In this document: positions 35,407-47,655 of the stretch, piece after piece
Layout: each line of letters starts with the position of its first letter
Numbering within the stretch: the first letter of the stretch is position 1
From: Argopecten irradians
Taxonomy: Eukaryota; Mollusca; Bivalvia; Pectinida; Pectinidae
Assembly: GCF_041381155.1 (NCBI RefSeq)
Contig: NC_091136.1
Span: 46,862,284-46,926,283 of the forward strand
Direction: 5' to 3'
DNA: 64,000 nucleotides
The notes under the pieces: generated by a model
Databases searched by the model: none
What the model saw: the letters and a program-made list of their open reading frames with translations, nothing else
What the model was told of the DNA's origin: nothing
Translations under genes and position numbers: made by a program

Positions 35407-35617
35407 TTGATTAGTTTAACGTCCTATTAACAGCCAGGGTCATTTAAGGACGTGCCAGGTTTGTTGGTGAAGGAAAGCCGGAGTACCCGGAGAAAAACCA
35501 CCGACCAGCGCTCAGTACCTGGCAACTGCCCCACATGGGATTCGAACTCGCGACCCAGAGGTGGAGGGCATGTGGTAATATGTCGGTACATCTTAACCAC
35601 TCGGCCACCGCGGCCCC
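35407..35617 (-). mobile_element. tRNA-derived SINE, copy 1
   Basis: Read on the minus strand, the 5-prime end carries a pol III A box (TGGCCGAGTGGTTAAG) and B box (GAGTTCGAATCCC) in a tRNA Ser/Leu-like context. The tail ends CCTGGCTGTTAATAGGACGT. TCTTTCTTGAT (11 bp) flanks both sides at 35396-35406 and 35618-35628, a clear target duplication. Length is 211 bp. Molluscan V-SINE-type elements such as RUDI are plausible relatives, but the family was not confirmed. Confidence 0.8.
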
Positions 35618-36370
35618 TCTTTCTTGATCAATTTTGTCCAAACTTGATCTTATAACATGAGGATACCTAATATTTCACATGGTTTTATTACTTGGACACA
35701 ATACAGAGGTTTCAGCTTTCTGGTCAGTCAAAATTGAGATTTTGTTCGATTAAGCTGACATTAGCTATATATGTAAGGGACCTCAAAGGAAGACAAATTT
35801 ATACTAATTTTAGTTTTTAAGATATCAGATGTCATTTAGTTGCCATGGTTACCAAATAAAACATCAACACGAACCTAAGTGGAATAGTGTAAGGATTATT
35901 AGTGAGCATATCTAAAATAACGTTATTTGGTGGTCACAGTCATAATTGAGGGCTAGTGGGGGCGGGGTTGCTAGGGCCTGTATTAGTTGTATTCGCTTTT
36001 AATCCTGTGATCTGAACTAGATGAAGTGTAAGTGAGCTTAAACCACAACAAAACAATTAGATTCAAAACAAAATATTACCTTTTCCAAAAGGCTGGTTCC
36101 TTATTACTTGTTTTCAGAGATCTGTTTTTGTACCAAAAAAGTAAACTTTGACTGGTAGATACAACATTACTTTTACACAAACAACATAGCATTGATAAAA
36201 GCGTAATAAACCAAATATGTAAATAATAAAATAGTTGATCAAAAATCAGTAAGATTTATACCCTACAAAGTAATATATATACGTAAAGGGTGGAAAGCTC
36301 CCCGACACAAAACGTTTACCCTCACCTAACTTTAGTGGCCAAAAAATCACATTTCTAGCAGGTTTCATAA

Positions 36371-38643
36371 CAAGAGGCCTAAAGGGCCTTAACGGTCATC
36401 TGACTACCTTGCCAATAGTAAAATTAATTATATGTGGTGTCAATTTGTCAGGACCATGTCAGGATCATTTTCAATTTCTTTCAACAAATTTTATTTCAAA
36501 CAAGAGGCCCAAGGGCCTTAACATATCGGAAATTAATTAGATATAGTGTCATGGTAGCCATCTTCGATTTGTGATCAACAATAGATGTAACAATACTTTG
36601 TCGGGACCATGTCAGGATCATTTAATGCAAGTTTCAGCCAAATTGCACAAGTAGAACTTGATAAAAAGTTCAAAATGTGTTTTCAAGATGGCGGCTGTGG
36701 CAGCCATCTTGGATTTCAGATCGACTCGAAAAATAACAACACTTTATCAGGACCAAGTGATGATCATTTCATGCAAGTTTCAACCAAATCACACCGGTAA
36801 AACTTGATAAGAAGTTCGAAATATGTTTTCAAGATGGAGGCTGTGGCGGCCATATTGGATTAGATCGACCCAAAAAATAACAACACTTTGTTAGGACCAT
36901 ATCAGGATCATTTCATGCAAGTTTTAGCCAAATCGCACCGGTAGAACTTGAGAAGCAGTTCAAAATGTGTTTTCAAGATGGCGGCTGTGGCAGCCATCTT
37001 GGATTTCAGATCAACCCGAAAAATGACAACACTTTGTTTGGACCATGTCAGGATCATTTCATGCAAGTTTCAGCCAAATCGCACCAGTAGAACTTGAGAA
37101 GAAGTTCAAAATGTGTTTTCAAGATGGCGGCCATCTTGGATTTCGGATCAACCCGAAAAATAACAACACTTTGTCGGGACCATGTCAGGATCATTTCATG
37201 CAAGTTTCAGCCAAATTGAACCGGTAGAACTTGAGAAGAAGTTCAAAATGTGTTTTCAAGATGGCGGCTGTGGCGGCCATCTTGGATTTCGGATCAACCC
37301 GAAAAATAACAACACTTTGTTTGGACCATGTCAGGATCATTTCATGCAAGTTTCAGCCAGAATCGCACCAGTAAAACTTGAGAAGAAGTTCAAAATGTGT
37401 TTTTTTGGCGGCCAAGATGGCGATCACCGCTGTCAGAACCATGTCAGGATCATTTCATGCAATCAGTAAACTTGATAAAAAGTTCAAAATGTGTTTTCAA
37501 GATGGGGCTGTGGCAGCCATCTTGGATATAGGATCGACCCGAAGTTCAAAAATAATAACACTTTGTCAGGACCATGTCAGGATCATTTCATGCAAGTTTC
37601 AGTAAAATCGCACCGGTAGAACTTGAGAAGAAGTTCAAAATGTGTTTTCAAGATGGCGGCTGTGGCGCGGCCAAATCAGATGATCTTGGATTTCAAATCA
37701 ACCCGAAAAATAACAACACTTTGTCAGGACCATGTCAGGATCATTTCATGCAAGTTTCAGCCAAATCGCACCGGTAGAACTTGAAGAAGTTCAAAATGTG
37801 TTTTCAAGATGGCGGCTGTGGCGGCCATCTTGGATTTCGGATCGACCCGAAAAATAAAGAACACTTTGTCAGGACCATGTCAGGATCATTTCATGCAAGT
37901 TTCAGCCAAATCGCACCGGTAGTAGAACTTGAGAAGAAGTTCAAAATGTGTTTTCAAGATTGCGGCTGTGGCGGCCATCTTGGATTTCGGATCGACCCGA
38001 AAAATAACAACACTTTGTCAGGACCATGTCAGGATCATTTCATGCAAGTTTCAGCCAAATCGCACCGGTAGAACTTGAGAAGTTCAAAATGTGTTTTCAA
38101 GATGGCGGCTGTGGCGGCCATCTTGGATTTCGGATCGACCCGAAAAATAACAAACACTTTGTCGGGACCATGTCGGGATCATTTCATGCAAGTTTCAGTC
38201 AAATCGCACCGGTAGAACTTGAGAAGAAGTTCAAAATGTGTTTTCAAGATTGCGGCTGTGGCGGCCATCTTGGATTTCGGATCGACCCGAAAAATAACAA
38301 CACTTTGTCAGGACCATGTCAGGATCATTTCATGCAAGTTTCAGCCAAATCGCACCGGTAGAACTTGAGAAGAAGTTCAAAATGTGTTTTCAAGTTGGAG
38401 GCTGTGGCGGCGATCTTGGATTTCGGATTGACCCGAAAAATAACAACACTTTGTCAGAACCATGTCGGGATCATATCATGCAAGTTTCAGCCAAATTGCA
38501 CCGGTAAAACTTGAGAAGAAGTTCAAAATGTGAAAAGTTAACGCACGGCGCAATGTGAAAAGTTAACGCACGGCGGACGGCGGACGACGACGGACGAAAC
38601 ATGATGACTATAGGTCATCCTAACCCTTCGGGTCAGATGACCT
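36371..38643 (+). mobile_element. Pearl/Helentron-like core-repeat element, family C, copy 1 (13 cores)
   Basis: Two heads are present (CAAGAGGCCTAAAGGGCCTT at 36371 followed by GGTCATCTGAC, and CAAGAGGCCCAAGGGCCTT at about 36500), so one copy is probably nested. Thirteen core units of about 146 bp follow from 36600. Each unit carries a palindrome CAAGATGGC...GCCATCTTG plus GAACTTGAGAAGAAGTTCAA. The tail has a GGACGACGACGGAC microsatellite and a hairpin GGTCATC-TAACCC-TTC-GGGTCA-GATGACC. The right-arm GTCAGATGACC is the inverse of the first head motif. Because 146 is not a multiple of three, successive units open different frames and give spurious 60-110 residue ORFs. Confidence 0.85.
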
Positions 38644-40438
38644 AAAAACGGTTACTACCATTGGAAAGAGCAATAATTTTCCTTTCAAAATCATTCTACA
38701 CATGCATACAAAGTACCATCACTAAGAATCCCCATTCTTACAAAAAAATGTCTAGGAATCATCATGCCATTTAATTATATTTTCTCATGCATTATGCATG
38801 AGCGAGATCTCTGTTGCAATCTAACTGGCTGACTAAAATGAAAAGTTGTTATACTCCTTTAGGGACACCTCATCATTTACCTTTGGCATAACCCACACAC
38901 CAGACACCCGAAGAGGAAATAGTACAATGCATTTCCAGACCTCGATCGCACTGTACATGCACATGACTGTGCTCATTTAATATTCACCAAAGCATAGGCA
39001 GATATTATGCACTGTCCAGAATTTTTTTAAGGCATATAACATTTTTAATGTATATAGGATAGATGTGTTAAATGTCAAATGATGAATTAACTTTATCAAC
39101 AATGATAATTTTATATTCAATGAAAAGTACATCCAAACAAGGTTTATTTTAAAATTTCAGTTGAGCTAACTAATTCCGTGGTATTCATTATTATTATGTA
39201 CTCATTGACACTAGTTAGCTAATTAAACAAGAGGCCTAAATAATTAATCAATTCCACTTAAGCAGAATCAAGTTCAAGAAAAAGTAATTGACCCATACAT
39301 GTATGGTCTGGTTTAATTTTTAAAAATCTGGTAATATGTATCAAAAAAAGTTTATATTATATATTTACATATGTATAAAGTTTTAGTTAGATATGTACAG
39401 TGTAGACATGAAAATTAAAGCCTTGTTCATTTAAAACTAAGGTATGTATACATGCAGGTATATGCCATGGACGGTACTTTTGACATAGAATGAAGATATT
39501 CAACTACACTGTTGACATTTAGAGAAGAGCCGGGCGCCCCATGGGGCTTAAACAGTCACCTGATCATGATCATATAATACTAATTTGTACAGTATTTATA
39601 TATCAAATTGGATGATGCATTGAGTGCTTTGTGGGCGTAGGACCATTTTTAAAACGTTTCAGAGGTCTAGACCATAATTGGAGTAAAATTTGTATATTTT
39701 TGTATAGGCCGATATATATGATGGAAAGCAGAAGACTTGCCCCCCATCAGAGACCAAAAAATCTACATTAGCTACCCGACCTACATTGAACGACTTAAAA
39801 ATAGTTTTATGCATGTATCACAAAATGTGTTTTGATGACCAGATTGACATTATTTATTGAGCTATAGCTACATGTATAATTTACATGCATGGCATACATT
39901 TTGTAAACTATGACATCTGTCACACTAACGGGACCATACCTGGGTTTATATAATATTATGTTACTGATCCCTAACATATATACACTTTAAAAGCTCCTGT
40001 CACTGTTGTATTTATGTATATAGCTACAATGTACATGTATACATAACACTAAAAATCTGAATGTGTAGCAGAGACATGTCAGCCACAATGCATATATATA
40101 TATATGTGCCTAAAACAAGACAAACATTTTTGCAAACTTGTACAGGTTTGGTCTTTTATTTATGCCTGGGGGCAATTGAAATTGAGCTTCAAAAGGCGGG
40201 AGGACGTTTATAGGACATGCACATTATTGGTTTCAATACGGGGTACTAATACTTTCAGGTATACAATATTATATTTATTATTAGCCCATCATATTTCTAT
40301 ATCACCAAGTTATTAAGTACTAGAGCACCAAACAGGATTACTATACTGGTACTTCCTAGGGGACAAATTAAACATAGCTGATCGATGATATCATGTTATG
40401 AGATCGATGTATGGTACTCATACATATGTGTTTAAATA
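38644..40438. other. Duplicated non-coding sequence
   Basis: No exon is seen. A decayed head of the B type (GGGCGCCCCATGGGGCTTAA followed by CAGTCACCTGA) occurs near 39528-39562 and again near 57660-57690, without core or tail. Confidence 0.45.
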
Positions 40439-40990
40439 TAGGGCTGTTAGTACCCGGTACCCGGTTTACGGGTCGGGTTGGGGATGTAACCGGGTCAAAA
40501 AATGTGTACCCGGGTACCCGTCAAAATAGGACAATTCGTCTGGATGTACGTAAACAAGTCTAGAACTTATATTAAAAGTATAACAAAATCCAACTAATTT
40601 GTTTTGTTTTCAAATGCAGGTATGATAAAACAGGTAATTACGGTATTTTGTTTCTTTCCTATTACTTCCTGTTGCAAAAAAATTTCCTCTCGGACTGGCA
40701 TATGCTACACAGTGTCAGACATGCTGGTTAGACTGACACTTTACGGCAGCTCATTAGCAATTATGAATGTCCAATAGAAATGAAGTAGACAATTAACGAC
40801 TGAAGCTATCTTTACTGAACTCCGATATGTTTTAAATTAATCGAATCTCCGTCGATCAACCGATCTTCCCCAAACAGCAAACATAACGTAACCCAATTTG
40901 TTACAAAAGCAGTAGATCTGTGGTCGAGTACCCGTCGGGTACTAAACTTCAGGTACCCGGGGACAAAATTTAGTACCTGTGACAGCCCTA
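40439..40990. mobile_element. hAT-type MITE with TAGGGCTGT ends, copy 1
   Basis: TAGGGCTGT and ACAGCCCTA end the element, and both subterminal zones are rich in GGGTACCCG palindromes. The left flank is TTTAAATA. The right flank has GTTAAATA after a 6-base insertion CCGGTA, so the 8-bp target duplication has been disturbed here. Copy 2 at 58564-59120 retains it exactly. Confidence 0.75.
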
Positions 40991-42182
40991 CCGGTAGTTA
41001 AATAGTACTTCTGTTAAATTGATAATTTGATACCAATTAAGGCAATGCATCAATTATAGATAATGCACATCCTTGAAAAACTTATGTATTATATAGTTTC
41101 ATTAATGTTAAAATAATATACTCAAATCATACACTACTTTTACAGACTACCATGTACATTTTGATACTTTTAATCATAATTTTGCAATTCACACATTCCT
41201 CAAGGCCTACTCCTATAGATTCAGAAGAAGATATTTAAAAATAATGGCAAATTCTATTTTTTAAAAACTTATTTCTAGAGATATAAAAATAAATAGAATT
41301 CATATTAGGAATCTACTTATTAAATTTTCATATATTAGCAACTCACAGTACTGTAAGCAGCTGGAGAAAAGAAAGTAGAGTTCTTACAGTCATGCCAAAT
41401 GAATGCACAAATGTGGCAAGTGGCATACTAAATTTATGTTTATAGTGTTGAATGTTTCTTGATTTTAATTGATGATCGATCGATTACGAATTTTTCCTAA
41501 AGACTATATACTATTGAATTATGAATAGGTAATAAACAAATATTTTTTGAAATGAGATAATTTGAGCTCATTTATACTAGCTGGTAGAATTGTGAACCTT
41601 TATTATGTAAACCATATATTTGCTATTGCAAAACTGAATCAATTCAAAATGCCTTAAAAGGACTTGTTAGATACACATACAAATAATTAATTCAAATTTG
41701 AATGAAAGAAAAAACAAGTTACAATTCATACTGTTAGGTTCATCTTTCTAATTTTTTTCAGAGAAATTGAAATGTTATAATTAAATACAGAAATATAGGA
41801 GAGTTTTCTGTAAGTGGTGGTATCTGATTATAAAATCAATAATTAGTAGGTTTTGTCCCTGAATTGATCATTGATTAAAATTTTACCAAACCCGGACCGA
41901 TTCCGAACACTATGTTCACCAAAAAATATCAGATAGTTAAAATTGTTTCTTCGAAAAAAATGTTTAACACAAACATCAAATAGTTTTCAAAGTTATTCAA
42001 ACATTTTTAAAACAATGTTATGACCACACAGCAACAATGTTTAAACACCATTCATAGATAAAATATTAAATAGATGAAATAATTTATAAACGAAATGTTA
42101 TCAGAAAATATTAACAATCATAACATACGCATGGTGTTACAGGCACATCATTCAGTTTAAGGACAAAATGACCATCTTGCAA
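40991..42182. other. Duplicated non-coding sequence with an empty MITE site
   Basis: No gene. At about 42059-42073 the string GATAAAATATTAAAT is uninterrupted. Copy 2 has a 617-bp MITE inserted at this place. The duplication ends near 42168. Confidence 0.5.
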
Positions 42183-42327
42183 AATTATCTGCCCTTAATG
42201 GGTAGGTAATGATTGTGTGACATAATGTGCTTAAGAGCATGTCATATTTCTCTGGTAAAACAATGCAGACTTTAGCTCAAAAAATGACATCAGAATCAAT
42301 ACCTACCCGCAAGGACAGCTATCTCTG
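42183..42327. mobile_element. MITE with TTATCTGCCCTT ends, copy 2
   Basis: TTATCTGCCCTTAATGGGTAGGTA at the left is approximately inverse to TACCTACCCGCAAGGACAGC at the right. Same family as 24918-25042. It sits just outside the duplication edge and downstream of the last visible POLA1 exon. Confidence 0.5.
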
Positions 42328-42502
42328 TATTAACATGCAAAGTCGAAATTGATTGTGACATCATGTTTACAAATACAACATCTCATTTTTCACAGAAACT
42401 AATTTTCGCACACAAACTGATGACGTCACAACCAATAAGTACACCCAAGAGCTGACAACTCTGTAATGAACAATATCAACTTAATTAGTGACCACACTTT
42501 AC

Positions 42503-45500
42503 CTTTGATGTTGTTTACTGTATCTACATCCATACTGTCCACCTCGTCAAAGTCTCCACAATCCTCCTGGGGGGCGGGGATGTTCGGATGAGGCAGGGGA
42601 CGGCTCTTCTTGGCTGGTTTTACTGACATAGTGATGCCTGGCTCCTGTTTGATCTCCTGTTTTACCCGTAGAGGGGCTGGGGCTGGTTTGGTAGGTTTTA
42701 CAGAGGTACTGAACGGGTTGTATGGGGACCTGGAACGTGACCATTAGATAAACTTTAAAGACAATAACAAGACCATTACAATGTGTATAGTGATAGAATA
42801 TATTAACAAGAATATAAAGAAGATTAATCACAAGGCATACTAAGGTACTGAATAGGTTGTGATGATTGTAGTTTCATCACCGAGTATATGGCTTCTACCT
42901 CAAGTTAGCCACAAATTCTGGAATGAAAAGATTGAGGACTTGTGAAAGAATATCACACAGCCACTAGATTATTGCTACTTAGTGAGGGAGTGGGTGGGGC
43001 TAGACTTGATTACTATTACGACGTATTTTAGAGGACTATTGGTAAAGTGATTAGATTAAACTGTTTGGCCATAATAACTCTGTGTCAGGGAGCAATTACT
43101 AGACTGAGTTCGTACAGAAATTAAAAAATATTATTCAAGGATTAAGGACTATTGCATTTTTTGTCATTTCAAGGCCCCATTGAAATCAAATATAGAATCA
43201 ATCAATTTAGGTTCAGGGAGCAATTACTACACTGCAATTACTAGAACAATTGCTGAATCTGGATTTTAGGTTGATTCTTCTTCAACATTCCGCGGCAAGT
43301 TTGTTCAAAGTTATGTTCATTTTACATATAATACAAGTTTTGAATAAGAATATTGTTCAAGGACTTTTCAAGGCCATTTCTTTAATTCAAGGACTTTTCA
43401 AGGCCAAACTCTTAATTTAAGGACTTTCAAGGCCAACACTTAAATTCAAGTACTTTTCAAGGCCTGTAACCACCATGTAGAGAGTAGCTAAGCCATTTAG
43501 TAATATTTTGCTATAAGTTTTACGAGGTATGCCAATTTAGACTGTGACCTTACTTAGTAGAAGCAGGGCCCCTCTTCTTTAACTTGATGGGGACTGGGAT
43601 GATAGCATCAGAAGGTCCATTATGGAGTTCTTCCATCAAGTCGCCGAGGAGTTCATCACCGGCCAGACTGACATCCTTCTGTAAAACAATACAATCATAG
43701 GCTGACATATTGTAGTGGTACACATAGACAAAATCTCATTCTAGTAAACTACAAGGTCACATAAAACACTGAAAATTCACAATGCAATGTTCCAGGCTTT
43801 GAATTATAAGAGTTCAAATGTGTCTTCAATGAATGAATTAAAAAAAGGTTCCTGCATAATGGGTCTCAGCATGTTTTCACTTAATTTCCATTCTTATCTA
43901 ACATTTAAATTAGGGCTGAAACGATTAGTCGAATAATCGGAGGCGATTAGATTAATGAAGCTAATTGCTGATAATCAATTAAAAATTTTATTAATCGTTA
44001 ATCGTAACATGCATAGCCAGTGCATTGTAAGCTGACTAAACACGTTGACAGATCATGGATTTCTGAGTAAGCCATTCCGACTGGAGTTTCATCTCTTTTT
44101 GTACATGTTTTGAACTCAACAAAGCATATATGATGTGAGAAATACTTGTTAAATTACGTCTCTGTAGAAGTTAAAGTCATTAATCAATGAAAAAGTGGAT
44201 GTCATGAGAAAGCTTGCAACACGCTGTTCGCCAATTTTCACTAGCGATCGACTCCATGTTGTTACGTCACGGAGGCCTAATCGCCGCCGGGACGCTCGGG
44301 AGCGGAAGGAGCAGTAATCTTGAACATTTAGATTTTACTATTGCATGTGTTTATCATATAAAAAGAATGTTTTTGTTCATATTCTAATTGAATATAAGAG
44401 TTGTTGATTTATTTTGTTTTTTTGATCACGGAAATAAAAAAGTTCATTGACGAAAATTTGGTCATGTTGCTCCGTGGCGATCCAGATTTGGTTGATTAGT
44501 CGTACGTGTGAAGGTCACGTCAAAACAGCGGGTTAGCAGACTTGATTTAAACGATGTTACGGAAGACAATACAGGAACGGAATTCAGAGCTTATTTGGGA
44601 TAAAATACGTTTGTTTTGTCAATAAATCTATTCTTATTTGTTGGTAGGCTTATATTATATAAGGCATGTCCTCTGTCATATTATACGGTAGGTGTTATTG
44701 TTAGTTGATAACAAAACATGGCGGACGTTTTCAGTAGTAAGTAGTGAAACAATATAGTTGCCTTCAATTCAAACGATTAATCGATTAGTAATCGATTACA
44801 TGTGACCGAATAATCGAATACAAAAATTACTAATCGTTTCAGCCCTAATTTCAATTCATTTGTTTTTTTAAATTATTTCTTGGATGTATAACTAAGTTAT
44901 TAAACATCACCCTAAATCATAGTTACCTCTGCTTTCTTTTTACTGCCACCTGTAGCAGCCTGTGCCATGAACATAGATTTGATATTAGCCTTGGGTTTCG
45001 TACCAGGCCTCACAATGTTGGGGTTCTTGGACTTTTTTCTGTCTTCCTTTTTTTCTGTAAACAAAAGAAAGATATTGTCTTCAATGTCTTATCCAAATAG
45101 CAACTGTTATTTAATTCATGGCCTTGTCTATCTCCAAAGTTACAATACCAGAGCCTAATTAATATTTCATTACAGAATCAGAAATAGAATCTGTTTTCTG
45201 TAACTGTTAAGAAAAAAACACCTTCACTTTCAATGAAAAAATGAACATCAATTTTAAAAGTTTAGAAAGTCAACTTTTAAAGATTTTTAGGGTTCATTTC
45301 ATTCAAAGTTTTAATGACAGCAAGGACCATTTCATGTGTCAGGTTTAGGACTGAGAAGGTGGAAGAAAGCAAGAGTACCCAGAGCAAAACTGACCCATGG
45401 TCAGCAACTGCACAAACTCTCAACCCCTGCATGTATTGCTCATGGTTATTTGAACACCTAACCACTAGGCCATTGTGGTCCCCTTACAGAAATAAATGAG

Positions 45501-46845
45501 CTATCCTCAGGAGCACTAAATTGAACTCACTATTTTGGGAAGGAGTAGAATCATCCAGGTCATCATCAAATATCTCTCGGCCATCTTCCACATAACCAGA
45601 CCCATCTGGAAACCAAAGGACAGAGATAATAGTTATTGACATACTAGGAAAATGAGTTAAACAATAAATCAATATTCCTGAAATAATAAATGCTAGTAAT
45701 TAACACAACATCTACATATGCATCTGTAAACAAAGTATTACTTGTCTATTACTAAAGTGTATCAAAATAGGACTAATGAACGTAATGAAATACATATTAT
45801 GCTAACATGTCAACATCACACTTCAATAGCTTACCTTTTTGGGACTTTTTTGTCACAAATAAATATGTTATATAAATATTTTTTATTGGTATAGAGAATC
45901 ATATTGGACAGACAGTTAAAACTTCATCAATTTGAAGTCTGACCATTAAATGGGGTTACTCTATATTTTAATCTAATGATTTTTCTGAATCTCACTTCAA
46001 ATTGATAATTTTTTAGATGAGATAACAAACCATCATCCACGATCCAGTCATCTTCTTGTCTCTCCTGAACAATTTTAGAATATTCATCTTCGTCGACAAC
46101 ATCATAGACCAGCTGATCTTCTTTATCCTTTCAAAATGAAAAAGAAATAGGGCTAAATTCTGCATTTTTGGATGTGACCATAAAAATCAGCAAACTTGCA
46201 ATTAGTAATTTGACATTACACAGATAGAACTAAATATCTAGAGGCAAACAAGTAATGTTGCAGCTAAACGTCTGGATACCAAAAATAACACTTACACTGG
46301 TATTCTATGATGGAGTTTTTTTTTGGCACAGATGGCAGCAAATAATCTGTCAATAAAACTAAACTGTGGCCTCATAAGCCTACCTCATATTTGTTTTTCA
46401 CTCCTGCAGCTTTCGCTTCACGTAATCTCTGCAAGGCTGCGAACTTCCCTTTCTTGTCGATTTTCTGACGTTTTGACCGTCCACGGGCAAGTGAATCTGT
46501 TACAAAATCAACAAATCAGGAATAATACGAAATCGAATGCATCATTATGTCACACTATTCACTGTAGATAATATAATGCTAAGAAAAGATAATCGAACAC
46601 ACACCATATTTCAGTTATCGGGATTAGATGGCATTTTACAAAGAATCTGGTAGAGAGAAATAAGATCTTGACGTTTCGTGCACGATTTATTTCTCAGTCA
46701 AGAAAGCATCGCTTATATGAAATAACACATACTTTATGTGACATAGCTAGGTCATTCAAATATATGTAAAGAAAAAATAAAATGTTAAATTACCTTGATC
46801 ATTATCATTATTGTTTTCTGTGTCCGAAGTTGGAGCTGGCGCCAT
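42503..46845 (-). CDS. POLA1: POLA1, N-terminal part of the DNA polymerase alpha catalytic subunit; seven exons only
   Basis: Seven exons join in phase with GT-AG introns: 46845-46794, 46496-46384, 46127-46031, 45605-45531, 45054-44927, 43678-43554 and 42729-42503. They encode about 272 residues starting [13 protein letters not shown]. The DNA polymerase alpha N-terminal signature is clear: [17 protein letters not shown] (exon 2), [20 protein letters not shown] across the exon 3/4 junction (about residues 81-100), NIKSMF in exon 5, and [14 protein letters not shown] in exon 6. Exon 7 is proline/lysine-rich and ends in a good donor (GTAAAG), so more exons are expected. The full protein is about 1,450 residues and carries exonuclease-like and polymerase domains. 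None of those exons was found between 42500 and the SLC35B2 gene, nor further left. No stop or frameshift is seen in the seven exons. It may be a real gene with a distant remainder, a partial duplicate, or an assembly join. Confidence 0.85.
43365..43463. repeat. Short tandem repeat in a POLA1 intron, about four copies
   Basis: The unit is roughly AATTCAAGGACTTTTCAAGGCC with variable 5-8 base spacers, period about 27-30 bp. Looser copies of AAGGA and CAAGGCC occur upstream around 43135-43180. Confidence 0.7.
43911..44847. mobile_element. hAT-type non-autonomous element, 937 bp, in a POLA1 intron
   Basis: Ends TAGGGCTGAAACGATTAGT and the inverse ACTAATCGTTTCAGCCCTA match over 19 bases. Flanks are ATTTAAAT (43903-43910) and ATTTCAAT (44848-44855), an 8-bp target duplication with one change. 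Subterminal zones carry many AATCGATTA palindromes. The interior has a CpG-richer block around 44245-44315. No transposase frame. Confidence 0.8.
45293..45486 (-). mobile_element. Decayed tRNA-derived SINE in a POLA1 intron
   Basis: On the minus strand it begins GGGACCACAATGGCCTAGTGGTTAG, an A-box-like start, and continues with TGACCATGGGTCAG and GGGTACTCTTGCTTTCTTCC, parallel to the SINE at 35407-35617 but much diverged. The B box is no longer intact. Short frames on both strands are artefacts. Confidence 0.6.
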
Positions 46846-47655
46846 TTTCGCCGATACTCGAATCTGGCGCGAAACACCAGATGGCGCTAGCGGTCATCTG
46901 CCGGAAGCAAAATAAATATTGTAAATATTATAGACGAATCCGATTGGGACCGTATTTTCCGGAAATATAAAAAAAAAACCGACCCGGAAATATAAAAAAA
47001 AAACCGACTATAGTGTTCTGTATATGTGTACTTTAAACAATAAGTTACTCTACTTCAGTATGATTTTATTGTACAATTATTGAACTGAGATTAATTTTAA
47101 ATAAACGGCCAAAATATCTATTGTTGTAAGGTTTTTTTTTTCATAATTTTTAATGAAATATTCAATTCAAGTTTTTTTGTATCTTATTCATCTGAATAGG
47201 ACATTGGGTGTGTTCATACTCACATTATTTTTACATGTCATTATCTCGACATCAAGAAAATAAAAATTCGCCATGCTAATTATATACTTTATTCATCTTT
47301 CTTTGAAAAAAAAATATATTACAGGGCCACTACCTTTCCAAAACGGCTTTTAATTTTTAAAGCGGAAATGTAAAACGAGATCGATAATTTTGTAGAGTCA
47401 TAAAAGTTATTAACTTACCATTAATACTACACTTATCATCATAATCTGAACAATTTTACAAAAATAAGTAAAATGTTTATTTTCATAACGCTAAATACCT
47501 ACGTGCGGTAATTGAGCGAAATGACTCCCTTCTGTTATCATATATTACGCAGGAAATCTTACATATGATTGTAGTCCGCTAAACCTGCCTATATTATTAG
47601 AATTAAAAAAAAAGTATAGGCAGGTTTAGCGGAGTAATATGCTTGGTGTTGTACT
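46846..47655. promoter_or_regulatory. POLA1 upstream region and repeat remnants
   Basis: The immediate upstream 100 bases are GC-richer (CGCGAAACACCAGATGGCGC), consistent with a housekeeping promoter firing leftward. A 24-bp unit (CGGAAATATAAAAAAAAAACCGAC) is duplicated at about 46960-47009. At 47325-47495 is a second copy of the dispersed repeat seen at 145-295. A perfect hairpin, CCGCTAAACCTGCCTATA with its inverse, lies at about 47576-47634. Confidence 0.45.

Larger units (their letters stand above)
33556..42168 (+). repeat. Large direct duplication, copy 1 (8.6 kb)
   Basis: Starts at GCTTACGAAACACATACC and ends after CATCATTCAGTTTAAGGACAAAAT. The same ordered content recurs in the same orientation at 51178-60838: a family B element, a SINE, a family C element and a hAT-type MITE, with unique sequence between them. 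The offset at the left edge is 17,622 bp. The left third is nearly identical. The right third differs mainly by 1-4 base indels. It contains no exon in either copy. Confidence 0.9.

Noticed and set aside
35444..35655. ORFs on both strands over the SINE, and a possible tRNA gene
   Set aside because: The A and B boxes belong to a 211-bp SINE with target duplications. The tRNA-like part cannot fold into a complete modern tRNA with an acceptor stem.
36609..38507. Series of 60-111 residue ORFs with the recurring peptide SGSFHASFSQIAPVELEKKF
   Set aside because: They are translations of the 146-bp core repeat. Unit length is not a multiple of three, so each unit opens a new frame. The palindrome and the indels between units show DNA-level, not protein-level, conservation.
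39227..39240. CAAGAGGCCTAAA as a further core-repeat head
   Set aside because: There is no head palindrome, core or tail after it, and copy 2 has unrelated bases at the matching place.
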